DNA of 64,000 nt, taken from the NCBI GenBank assembly GCA_944390485.1, contig CALXPQ010000001.1, positions 496,001 through 560,000 of the forward strand, read 5' to 3'. The notes beneath the pieces are model-generated. The model was not told the DNA's origin. It did not search any database and worked only from the letters and a program-made list of their open reading frames with translations. A program made the translations under genes and the position numbers. Shown piece after piece: positions 9,344 through 16,774 of the stretch (positions are counted from its first letter, which is position 1; every line of letters begins with the position of its first letter). Origin of the DNA: Veillonellales bacterium. GTDB lineage: Bacteria > Bacillota > Negativicutes > Veillonellales > Dialisteraceae.

Positions 9344-10138
9344 TCAGATGGTGATGTCCTGACCGAACCACTTCATGGAAATCTTCGTGGACGTGCCGTC
9401 CGCCTTCATCTCTTCCAGCGTCTTGTCGAGGCGCTTCTTGAACGCTTCATTGTCCTGCGCGATGCCTACGCCCACCGGCTGGCGGTTGTACCCCGCGTCC
9501 ACCACGCGGAAGCCCGCGTCGTTCTCCTTATTATAATAGAGCGCCACCACCTGCGACACGATCATCGCGTCGATGCGGCCGATCTTCAGATCCATGAAGC
9601 CCGACACATTATCCGGGTAGAGCTTCAGCTCCGCGAAGGACGCCTTCACGTCCGGCTCGCTGTTGATGGCGTCGAGGCCGGTGGAGCCTTCCTGTGTCGC
9701 CACGATCTTGCCCGCCAGGTCCGCCTTGGACTGGATGGGCGAATCTTCCTTCACGAGGATGATCTGCACGGAATTTTCATACGGCCGGGAGAAAAGCATG
9801 TTCTTCTGCCGCTCCGGCAGGATGGTGAGCCCGCTCCAGATGGCGTCGATCTTGTGGCTGCGGAGCTCCGTCTCCTTGCTGGACCAGTCGATCTGCTTGA
9901 ATTCGATGTCGCTGCCCATGCGCTTCGCCGCTTCTTTCGCCATGTCGATGTCGAAGCCCACCAGATTGCCGTCCTTGTCCTTGAACCCGAACGGCGGGAA
10001 ATTGTCGTCGAGGCCGATGACGATCTTCTGGCTGTCTCCGCTCTGCGCGGGCGCTTTGTCCCCGCCGCCGCATCCGGCGATGAGGCCCGCCGCGCCCATC
10101 AGCACGACGCCTGCGAGCAGCACTTTTTTCCATTTCAT
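9344..10138 (-). CDS. Amino acid ABC transporter substrate-binding lipoprotein (copy 1)
   Basis: 264 residues. Lipobox IAGC at about residues 20-23, then the same family-3 fold as its neighbour: IVIGLDDNFPPFGFKDKDG, VGFDIDMAKEAAKR, EFKQIDWSSKETELRSHKIDAIWSG and C-terminal KISMKWFG. First gene of the operon, 54 nt behind a strong promoter. The start at 10138 was chosen because GGGGGATTCGCT precedes it and the signal peptide begins there; 10186 would add a non-signal extension. Together with copy 2 it gives the transporter two receptors, probably with different affinities or substrates. Confidence 0.94.
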   Translation of the reverse strand: MKWKKVLLAGVVLMGAAGLIAGCGGGDKAPAQSGDSQKIVIGLDDNFPPFGFKDKDGNLVGFDIDMAKEAAKRMGSDIEFKQIDWSSKETELRSHKIDAIWSGLTILPERQKNMLFSRPYENSVQIILVKEDSPIQSKADLAGKIVATQEGSTGLDAINSEPDVKASFAELKLYPDNVSGFMDLKIGRIDAMIVSQVVALYYNKENDAGFRVVDAGYNRQPVGVGIAQDNEAFKKRLDKTLEEMKADGTSTKISMKWFGQDITI

Positions 10139-10198
10139 AGCGAATCCCCCGTTTCTCTTCATTTCTTTATTTGAGTAAAGAATCATTTGTATGAAGAT

Positions 10199-10227
10199 AT
10201 CCTACACTATCCGCCGCCGGCTGTCAA
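10199..10227 (-). promoter_or_regulatory. Sigma-70-type promoter of the amino-acid ABC operon
   Basis: Minus strand: TTGACA at 10227-10222, a 17-bp spacer, and TAGGAT at 10204-10199. The predicted transcript starts near 10192, leaving a 54-nt leader before the first binding-protein gene. Confidence 0.8.
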
Positions 10228-10302
10228 TACTTCTCTCCGATAAAGAAATAGAGAAGCGGAAAATTTCCGCCCCGCCCGCCCGAAGGACCGGGCCCGCCAT
10301 GA

Positions 10303-10308
10303 TATAAT
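10303..10308 (+). promoter_or_regulatory. Probable -10 element for the plus-strand gene set at 10353
   Basis: TATAAT lies 45 bases before the ATG at 10353. No convincing -35 hexamer is visible 16-18 bases upstream, so the promoter assignment rests on the -10 alone. Confidence 0.45.
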
Positions 10309-10352
10309 ACAGGTGTCGGACGCCGCTGGCTTCCGGCAGAAAGTGTGAACTC

Positions 10353-11117
10353 ATGACGAACCCCATCCAATTCGATCTGCATATCGGGAAGGAGAAGCCC
10401 TACTCTGCGAAGGGCGCGCCCTGTCCCTTCTGCCGCCCGGAATCTCTCACGAACATCCTCGAGCGGCGGAGCGACATGATCTGGCTCATGAACAAGTACC
10501 CCGTCTTCCGCGACACGTGGCCCACGGTGCTGGTGGAGACGTCGCAGCACGACAGCGACATCTCCCTCTACAGCCCGGAGAAGCTCCATGAGGTGATCGC
10601 CTTCGGCGTGGAGAAATGGCGGGAAACGGCGACGCGGCCGGAGTTCCGGTCAGTCCTCTATTTCCGCAACTTCGGGCCCCGCGCGGGCGGCTCCCAGCGC
10701 CACCCCCATTCGCAGATCATCGGCCTCTACCATTACGACTACCGGGAAAACATCTATCCGGAGAATTTCCTCGGCCCGCTCCTCCACGAGGACGCGGACT
10801 GCTACGTGACGCTCTCGGATTACCCCATCTGCTGTATGGCGGAATTCAATGTGACGCTCAAGAAGGACGGCGGCACGGACCGCTTCGCCGACGCCGTCCA
10901 GACCATCGCGCGCTTCGTGCTCCGCGATTTCCCCATCCCCTGCGACAGCTACAATCTCTTCTTCTACGAGATCCGCGGCCGCATCCGGGTGAAGGTCTTC
11001 CCGCGGTACACGGCGAGCCCCCTCTTCATGGGCTACCGCATCACGCAGGTCGCGGATGGCACGAGCCGGCAGCACATGCTGGACACGCTCCGCTCCGACC
11101 GGTATTTCGGCGGCTGA
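10353..11117 (+). CDS. GalT/HIT-superfamily-like protein (DUF4931-type)
   Basis: 254 residues. An N-terminal CPFCRPE looks like a metal-binding knuckle. The central GSQRHPHSQIIG (about residues 112-123) resembles the HPHxQ nucleotidyl-transfer site of galactose-1-phosphate uridylyltransferase, and the C-terminal part has SYNLFFYEIRGR as in the second half of that fold. It is too short and too divergent to be GalT itself, and no Leloir genes are nearby. I believe it belongs to the DUF4931-type group found in Firmicutes, whose reaction is unknown; nucleotidylyl transfer or hydrolysis is only an inference from the His motif. It heads a plus-strand set with a metallophosphoesterase 9 bases downstream. 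Confidence 0.75.
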   Translation: MTNPIQFDLHIGKEKPYSAKGAPCPFCRPESLTNILERRSDMIWLMNKYPVFRDTWPTVLVETSQHDSDISLYSPEKLHEVIAFGVEKWRETATRPEFRSVLYFRNFGPRAGGSQRHPHSQIIGLYHYDYRENIYPENFLGPLLHEDADCYVTLSDYPICCMAEFNVTLKKDGGTDRFADAVQTIARFVLRDFPIPCDSYNLFFYEIRGRIRVKVFPRYTASPLFMGYRITQVADGTSRQHMLDTLRSDRYFGG

Positions 11118-11126
11118 GAGGTATCC

Positions 11127-11951
11127 ATGAAACTGTACGCATTCAGCGATTTCCACCTCTCCGGGGACCCGCCGTCGAAGCCGATGGACATCTTCGGCGA
11201 GAACTGGAAGGACCACCGCGAGAAGATCCGCCGCTCCTGGCTCGAAACGATCCGCCCGGAGGACACGGTCATCCTAGCGGGCGACCTCTCGTGGGGGCGC
11301 AATCTGGCGGAGGCGCTCCCGGATCTCCTGTGGATTGCGCAGCTCCCCGGCCGGAAGATCGTCGTCCGGGGCAACCACGACTACTGGTGGGACACGGTGA
11401 CGAAGATGACCCGGGCCACGGGCGGCGCGTTCGAATTCCTCCACAACAATGTGCTCCGCGTGGGGGACATCGCCCTCGCGGGCACGCGGAGCTGGCTTCC
11501 CGAGACGTCCCGCAATTTCTCAGACAGCGACGCGGCGATCCTGCGGCGTGAAGAAGGCCGCCTCGAGCGGGGCCTCGCGCTGGCGGAAGTCTCCGGCGCG
11601 CGGCGCATCTTCTGCGTCCTCCACTACCCGCCCTACGACGAGCGCCGCCGGCCCATGCACATCCTCTCCCTCATGAAGGAGCACGGCGTCACGGACTGCA
11701 TCTTCGGCCACATCCACGGCACGCGCAATTTCCACGACCTCCCCTCCGAGCTCTGCGGCGTGCGGCTCCACCTCACGTCCGCGGACTATCTGGATTTCAA
11801 ACCGTATTTTCTCTGCGAGGTATACGATGGCACACAAACTGGCAGAAGGCCGCCTGCTCTCCGGCTACATCTACGGCGACGCCCATACGGGAGAGTACGT
11901 CTACTTCCCCGCGAGCGAGCTCGACGCCGAGCACCCCGTGGCCGTCTATGA
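11127..11951 (+). CDS. Calcineurin-like metallophosphoesterase
   Basis: The family metal motifs are all present in order: DFHLSG near residue 8, GDLSWG near 53, GNHDYWW near 83, HYPPYDE near 167 and GHIHGTRNF near 195. The fold ends naturally around LTSADYLDFKPYFLCEV (about residue 233). Such proteins are dinuclear-metal phosphohydrolases; the substrate is unknown. After residue 235 the frame continues for about 40 Arg/Pro-rich residues that are the out-of-phase reading of the next gene, so a stop codon seems to have been lost or a small indel moved it. The next gene's ribosome site lies inside this end. Confidence 0.88.
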   Translation: MKLYAFSDFHLSGDPPSKPMDIFGENWKDHREKIRRSWLETIRPEDTVILAGDLSWGRNLAEALPDLLWIAQLPGRKIVVRGNHDYWWDTVTKMTRATGGAFEFLHNNVLRVGDIALAGTRSWLPETSRNFSDSDAAILRREEGRLERGLALAEVSGARRIFCVLHYPPYDERRRPMHILSLMKEHGVTDCIFGHIHGTRNFHDLPSELCGVRLHLTSADYLDFKPYFLCEVYDGTQTGRRPPALRLHLRRRPYGRVRLLPRERARRRAPRGRL

Positions 11952-12060
11952 ATCGCCCGCCGGCCGGCGGGACGTCACCATGGAGGAAGCGCTCTCCCTC
12001 ATCGAGCACCGGAGCCTCCGGCCCGCCCGGCATCCTGTCTTCGGCGAGAAGACGCTGTAA
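11827..12060 (+). CDS. Small protein of unknown function (77 aa)
   Basis: Begins at an ATG with GAGGTATACG before it and ends right at a strong terminator. The product is acidic to neutral, with YIYGDAHTGEYVYFPASELD in the first half and a helix-like VTMEEALSLIEHRSL in the second; no signal peptide or membrane segment. I recognise no family. The codon pattern here looks like real coding sequence, unlike the overlapping phosphoesterase tail, so this frame is probably the genuine one from 11827 on. Likely co-transcribed with the phosphoesterase. Confidence 0.65.
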   Translation: MAHKLAEGRLLSGYIYGDAHTGEYVYFPASELDAEHPVAVYESPAGRRDVTMEEALSLIEHRSLRPARHPVFGEKTL

Positions 12061-12089
12061 AAAAAAGAGACCCGCAAGGGTCTTTTTTT
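12061..12089. terminator. Bidirectional terminator between converging genes
   Basis: A-rich run, GAGACCC, loop GCAA, GGGTCTTTTTTT. The A and T tracts let it serve both the plus-strand gene ending at 12060 and mcrC on the minus strand ending at 12108. Confidence 0.9.
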
Positions 12090-12107
12090 CGTGGTCATTT
12101 CCCGCGG

Positions 12108-13157
12108 TCAGTCCGGAAAAAATTCGGCGGCGATGCGCCGAAGCGCTGATTCGATGCGGGAGAAATCCCCCGTGAGGTCGAGGGTGCGCACGTCGATGCG
12201 GCTCCCTGCGAGGCGGTACGTCTGCGCCGGCTGCACCGCCTCGTCCGTCCGGGCATAGAGCAGCAGGCCGGACACCGTCCGCGCAGGGCCGAGGAGCGCT
12301 TCCCGGTTCTTCACATACGTGAAAATCTGGTACAGATTGTGCGAATGCTGCGTGCGCCGGCCCCAGTGTTCCTGCATGGCATGGGAATAGCACTTCGCAT
12401 CGAGGACCAGCTCCCGCGCGCCGTCCGAGAGCGTCACGTCGCTCTGCATGGCCGGCAGGAACGTCTCCTCCCCATCCGCCGCCCAGGGGATGCGCCGGGC
12501 CCCGGGATGAAGCCTGGGGAAATACAGGGAAAACCAGCCCAGCAGGAATTTTTCATACAGCCGGGCGAGCGCATCGTCCGTGAGCGTCTCCCGGAGATGC
12601 GTGCCGCCGCTCTTCTCCGTCATGAGAAGCCCTTTCGTGAGCAGCTCCGCCAGCCGCACGAGCCACTCCACATTTCCCGCATTCCGAGGGAAGATCAGCC
12701 GGCTCCACGGCACGCGGGACAGGTCCAAAGCCGCGACGGAAGAAAAATACGACAGCTCCCGGCGGAGCGCCGCCTTGTATTTCCGGTCCACCTGCGGCGC
12801 GCGGAGCAGCGCTTCCGCTGCAGCCCGGAGAATCCGGTTCAGCAGATGGTCTTCGGAAAATTCATCGTATTCGCAGGCGAGCCGCGGCCGCCGCGCCGCC
12901 CGGTCCGCGATGACCCCGGGCATGTCGAGCCGCCCCCGCAGGCCCGGCAGGTCGTCCCGCCGGAGCACGTAGTCCCGCGGCAGGCCCTGCTTCAGCTGCC
13001 ACCCGATGCCCTTCGCAAAGAGCGCGGCGAAAAGATTCTGCACGTCCCGGAAAGGCTCCGTCCCCGCGCTCCGCCACGCCGCCAGATGGAGCGAACGGAA
13101 GGCATAGGCCAGCAGATAGTACAGGTTCCGCACAGGGATGTGCTCATTCCGCTCCAT
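12108..13157 (-). CDS. mcrC: McrC, nuclease/DNA-binding subunit of type IV restriction system
   Basis: 349 residues. It starts with the typical McrC opening (HIPVRNLYYLLAYAF) and carries the PD-(D/E)XK-like block with Asp in SDVTLSDGARELVLDAKCY near residues 238-256, where the spacing D...DAK is the nuclease signature of McrC. FPRLHPGARRIPW just upstream is also characteristic. With McrB it cleaves DNA carrying modified cytosines, driven by GTP. The start at 13157 has GGGAGGCGGTCC before it and overlaps the mcrB stop by 14 bp; the longer frame to 13244 is Arg/Ser-rich and unsupported. Confidence 0.9.
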   Translation of the reverse strand: MERNEHIPVRNLYYLLAYAFRSLHLAAWRSAGTEPFRDVQNLFAALFAKGIGWQLKQGLPRDYVLRRDDLPGLRGRLDMPGVIADRAARRPRLACEYDEFSEDHLLNRILRAAAEALLRAPQVDRKYKAALRRELSYFSSVAALDLSRVPWSRLIFPRNAGNVEWLVRLAELLTKGLLMTEKSGGTHLRETLTDDALARLYEKFLLGWFSLYFPRLHPGARRIPWAADGEETFLPAMQSDVTLSDGARELVLDAKCYSHAMQEHWGRRTQHSHNLYQIFTYVKNREALLGPARTVSGLLLYARTDEAVQPAQTYRLAGSRIDVRTLDLTGDFSRIESALRRIAAEFFPD

Positions 13158-15192
13158 GGACCGCCTCCCGGAGACGCGCCTCCCATTCCCGGACCGTCTC
13201 GCCGTCGTCGTACCAGTACTCCCGAAGCGTCGGGAGGAGGTCATACTCCACGATGCTCTCCATCCACTCCTCCGTGCAGGTCTCCGCGCCGCAGAAATAG
13301 CTGTGGCCGATGCAGAAGCCCTTCCCGAGCGACGGGTCCTGCGCGATGGCCTGATTCAGCGCTTCCACCGTCCGGATGAGCGCATCGAAGCGAGCATCCC
13401 CGAGCCGCGCCTGATACGCCCGGAAGCCGTTCGAGGCAAAGCCCGGCGCCATCTCGAAAAAGCCAAACCGGCGGCGCAGGGCGTAATCGATGAGCGCGAG
13501 GCTCCGGTCTGCCGTATTCATCATGCCGATGAGGTACACGTTCTCCGGCACAGAGAAGACGCGGTCCCCTTCCGGGAGACGCACCGCCTGCCCGCGGTAT
13601 TCCTTCTCCACCGCCATGAGCAGCTCTCCGAAAATTTTGCTGAGGTTGCCCCGGTTGATCTCATCGATGAGGAAAAAGAAATCCTCCCCGGGCCGCTGTG
13701 CCGCCTTCTCGCAGAACCGATAGAAGAGGCCTTCTTTCAGGCGGAAACCCTCGCCGTCCGGTTTGTAGCCGAGGATGAAATCTTCATAGGAATAACTCTG
13801 ATGGAACTGCACCATCTCGACGCGGCTGTCGTCCCGCGCCCCCATGAGCGCATACGCCAGCCGCCGCGCGGCAAAGGTCTTCCCCACGCCGGGCGCGCCC
13901 TCGAGGATGACGTTCTTCTTCCGCCGCACGAGCGCCGTCAGCCGGTCATACGCCGCGCCGTCCATGTACACTTCCGCAAGGAAATCCTCTTTTGTATAGG
14001 GAGGCACTGCCGGCTCCGCAAAGACCGCCGTGTCTTCTTTGAGGACGTGGGGCGCCACCTCGGGGAGTGCGCCGGGCAGGTCGGCCGCCTCAAGCGCTTC
14101 CGCCAGCTCCGGCCGCAGCTTCCACACCCATGCACCCGGCTCCGCATCGCCCGCGGGCCGCACGAGGTACAGCACCGGCCAGTACGACACGCTCCCATCC
14201 TCCGTCGTATGGAGCGGACAGCCGGTCTTCTCCGCCACGCGGCGGGCCAGTGCGGACGACTGCTCATTGTAGAAATTCGCCGTCTCCCCGTACCTTTCCG
14301 CGAGCTGTGTGCACGACGCCTCGCCGCCTGCCGCCTGCATCCGCGCCATGACCGTAAGGCTGTCCGGCGTGAAGACCGTCCCATCTTTCAGCAGAGCCGC
14401 CCACTCCTCCCGGGAAATCTGCGGGTCGTACCCCTCCGGCTGCCAGAGGGAATTCTTTTCTTCTTCCTGATTTTTAGTTTCGTCTTTATATGTTTCAAGG
14501 ACGTAAATATAAAAGCCGAAATCCATCGTCAAAATATGAAGCCCGTTATCCTGCCAGCAGTCGTCAGTGCGCTGCTTTTGAAACATTTCTCTGACGTCTT
14601 TATCCTTGAGTAATTCTTCCCTCATTTCATCATAAAAAAACAACATTTGCCGGAGATTTTCTTCGTAGGCTCCTTTTTTAATGACATAAGAACTCTTCAA
14701 TATATCGGCCACAACTCGAATAATGCTGTATTTATAAACATAATATTTTCCCGGATATTTAAGCCATAGATATACACTGATGGGATTTTCTTTCTGAAAA
14801 GAAGAATACCCTTTCTTTGTATCATTCAATCTGTTTTTATCGCCATATTGCCGCAGTAATGTTTCAGCATCTTCCTTAAAGGTTTCAATCCGTTCTACGT
14901 AATCCAGGGATTCATCATAAAGGTTGCGAAACATGGACCGTACCATTTCCGGTGCTGCCGAAGTCATTCTCAACAGCATGGACTTCGGAAAATTACCCGA
15001 AGAATCCAACATATTTCCCGTCTTTCTCAATGCAGTTTCCAGCATGGCCGGGAAGTCTTTTGCTTCGATGTCCCAGTGATTCTGGAACCACTGCACCATT
15101 TCCCACTTGTATTTCTCATTGGTCCACCACTGACCGGGAAAGTCTTTTTTATACTCCATCAGGATATTTTGAAAAATCTGTCTGTCAAACAT
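13144..15192 (-). CDS. mcrB: McrB, AAA+ GTPase of type IV restriction system
   Basis: 682 residues. The C-terminal AAA+ motor has Walker A EGAPGVGKTF near residue 434, Walker B FFFLIDEINRG near 509 and the McrB-specific MNTADRSLALIDYALRRRF near 559-577. The N-terminal part (1 to about 242) would hold the sensing domain; I do not recognise its family. A winged-helix-like middle segment (about 255-370) links them. Bases 14465-15192, coding for the N-terminal part, are clearly AT-rich while the motor half is GC-rich, so the recognition module looks swapped in. The start at 15192 has GGGAGGCAGCC. It restricts incoming modified DNA; no methylase is needed or present. Confidence 0.93.
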   Translation of the reverse strand: MFDRQIFQNILMEYKKDFPGQWWTNEKYKWEMVQWFQNHWDIEAKDFPAMLETALRKTGNMLDSSGNFPKSMLLRMTSAAPEMVRSMFRNLYDESLDYVERIETFKEDAETLLRQYGDKNRLNDTKKGYSSFQKENPISVYLWLKYPGKYYVYKYSIIRVVADILKSSYVIKKGAYEENLRQMLFFYDEMREELLKDKDVREMFQKQRTDDCWQDNGLHILTMDFGFYIYVLETYKDETKNQEEEKNSLWQPEGYDPQISREEWAALLKDGTVFTPDSLTVMARMQAAGGEASCTQLAERYGETANFYNEQSSALARRVAEKTGCPLHTTEDGSVSYWPVLYLVRPAGDAEPGAWVWKLRPELAEALEAADLPGALPEVAPHVLKEDTAVFAEPAVPPYTKEDFLAEVYMDGAAYDRLTALVRRKKNVILEGAPGVGKTFAARRLAYALMGARDDSRVEMVQFHQSYSYEDFILGYKPDGEGFRLKEGLFYRFCEKAAQRPGEDFFFLIDEINRGNLSKIFGELLMAVEKEYRGQAVRLPEGDRVFSVPENVYLIGMMNTADRSLALIDYALRRRFGFFEMAPGFASNGFRAYQARLGDARFDALIRTVEALNQAIAQDPSLGKGFCIGHSYFCGAETCTEEWMESIVEYDLLPTLREYWYDDGETVREWEARLREAVHGAE

Positions 15193-15233
15193 GGCTGCCT
15201 CCCTGCTTTCTGTTTCTGTATGTAGATGCCTTT

Positions 15234-15239
15234 ATTATA
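15234..15239 (-). promoter_or_regulatory. Candidate -10 of the mcrBC promoter
   Basis: TATAAT on the minus strand, 41 bases before the mcrB start. A good -35 is not seen at 16-18 bp spacing (the hexamer there reads TACCGC), so expression may be weak or activator-dependent. Confidence 0.4.
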
Positions 15240-15304
15240 CAGGATAGACCTATGGAGCGGTAAAAAATTTTCTATTTTCGGAAAAATGCAAAAAATTTCC
15301 ACGC

Positions 15305-15340
15305 AAAAAGCGGCTGGGACGAGGGGATGTCCTGCCGCTT
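15305..15340 (-). terminator. folC terminator
   Basis: Minus strand AAGCGGC ... GCCGCTT with further pairing inside the loop, followed by a short T run and GCGTGG. Lies 11 bases past the folC stop. Confidence 0.8.
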
Positions 15341-15350
15341 CTGTGTGGAT

Positions 15351-16721
15351 TTATTTTGTTTCGTCTGCGGGCGCTTCGGCTTTGGTTTCGGCCGCGGCCT
15401 GCGCCGCTTCGTCCCGGAGCTCGGCTTCTTTCTGCTCCATCCAGGTGAGCGCTTCGCCCAGGATGTAGAGGGAGCCGCACACGAGGACCATGTCCCCGTC
15501 TTTCGCTTCGGCCACGGCGTCGGAAAGGGCCTGCGACACGGAGGGTTCTTCTTTCTTCTCGCAGGTGAACATGCCGGCGAGCTCGGAGGTCTTCCGTGCG
15601 CGCGGCGTGGGCGCCTCGGTGAGGAAGACTTTATCGTCTTTCCGCACAAGGAGGGAGATCACTTCGTCCGTGTCCTTGTCCTGCAGGGAGGCGAAGACGA
15701 TGAGGCGGCGCTTGTCCGGGTACTGCTCGGCGAGGGACTCGGAGAGCGCTTCCGCGCCGGCGGGATTGTGCGCGCCGTCGAAGACGACCGGGATGCCCCG
15801 CACGTCGTGGATCTCGAAGCGGCCCATCCAGCGGGTGCGCGCGAGCCCTTCGCGGAGGTCGTTCTCATTGATGCGGTCGTCCTGCTTCATGACGATGGTG
15901 AGCGCCATGGCCGCCACGGCGGCGTTCACCGCCTGATGCGGCCCGACAAAGGGCACGAAGAGCAGGCCCTTCTCGAGGTCTTTCGCCACGTCTTTGCGCC
16001 GGACGACGACGATCTGCCCGTGCTGGTACTTGCTGCGGCTGTCGATCTCGAAGTCGCGGCCGTAGAAATAGAGGCGGGATTTTTTCTCATGCGCTTCTTT
16101 CTTGATGGTCTTGAGCGGGATGTGCTGCGCCGCGGTGACCACGGGGATGCCTTCCTTGATGATGCCCGCCTTCTGGTGGGCGATCTTCTCGAGGGTGTCT
16201 CCCAGGTAGGCCATGTGGTCCATGGCGACGTTCGTGATGACGGAGACCACAGGCTCCACCACGTTCGTGGAGTCGAGGAGGCCGCCGAGGCCCACTTCCA
16301 CCACGGCGTAGTCCACGTGCTGCTCGCGGAAATGCCAGAAGGCCATGGCGGTCAGGAGTTCGAACTCCGTGGGCGCTTCCAGGCCGTCTGCCTGCATGGC
16401 TTCCGCCGCGGCGCGCACCACATCCGCCGCCCGGGCGAAGTCATCCCGGGAGATGTCGCGGCCGCCGCAGTAGATGCGCTCCGTGTAGTCGATGAGGTGC
16501 GGCGAGCTGTAGCGCCCCACTTTCAGCATGGCGTTCTCGAGGACGCTGGTGATCATGGCGCAGACGCTCCCCTTGCCGTTCGTGCCGGTCACGTGGATGA
16601 CGCGGTACGCCCGCTCGGGATGGTCCAGCCGGTCCAGGAGGGCTTCGATGCGCTCCATGCCCGGTTTGATGCCGAAGGAAGCGGCCGCTTCCAGGTAGGC
16701 AATAGATTCTTCGTAAGTCAT
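15351..16721 (-). CDS. folC: Bifunctional folylpolyglutamate synthase / dihydrofolate synthase
   Basis: 456 residues, normal length for FolC. Mur-ligase-type P-loop VTGTNGKGSVCAMI near residue 45-58, SSPHLIDYTERI near 72, EVGLGGLLDSTN near 143, NVAMDHMAYLG near 170, and the C-terminal domain DGAHNPAGAEAL near 320. It adds glutamates to folates (and, in many bacteria, makes dihydrofolate from dihydropteroate) using ATP in the cytosol. The start at 16721 follows GGAGCACAC. It lies 53 bp behind valS, the usual valS-folC pairing of Firmicutes, so the T-box may affect both. Confidence 0.95.
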   Translation of the reverse strand: MTYEESIAYLEAAASFGIKPGMERIEALLDRLDHPERAYRVIHVTGTNGKGSVCAMITSVLENAMLKVGRYSSPHLIDYTERIYCGGRDISRDDFARAADVVRAAAEAMQADGLEAPTEFELLTAMAFWHFREQHVDYAVVEVGLGGLLDSTNVVEPVVSVITNVAMDHMAYLGDTLEKIAHQKAGIIKEGIPVVTAAQHIPLKTIKKEAHEKKSRLYFYGRDFEIDSRSKYQHGQIVVVRRKDVAKDLEKGLLFVPFVGPHQAVNAAVAAMALTIVMKQDDRINENDLREGLARTRWMGRFEIHDVRGIPVVFDGAHNPAGAEALSESLAEQYPDKRRLIVFASLQDKDTDEVISLLVRKDDKVFLTEAPTPRARKTSELAGMFTCEKKEEPSVSQALSDAVAEAKDGDMVLVCGSLYILGEALTWMEQKEAELRDEAAQAAAETKAEAPADETK

Positions 16722-16774
16722 GTGTGCTCCTATCATGCGGCGGGGAAGGTTCCTCCCTCCCCGGCCGGCGGGTC

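Noticed and set aside
10616..11551. A 311-codon plus-strand frame overlapping two plus-strand genes
   Set aside because: Pro/Arg/His-rich out-of-frame reading of the GalT/HIT-like and phosphoesterase genes, which carry catalytic motifs in the other frame.
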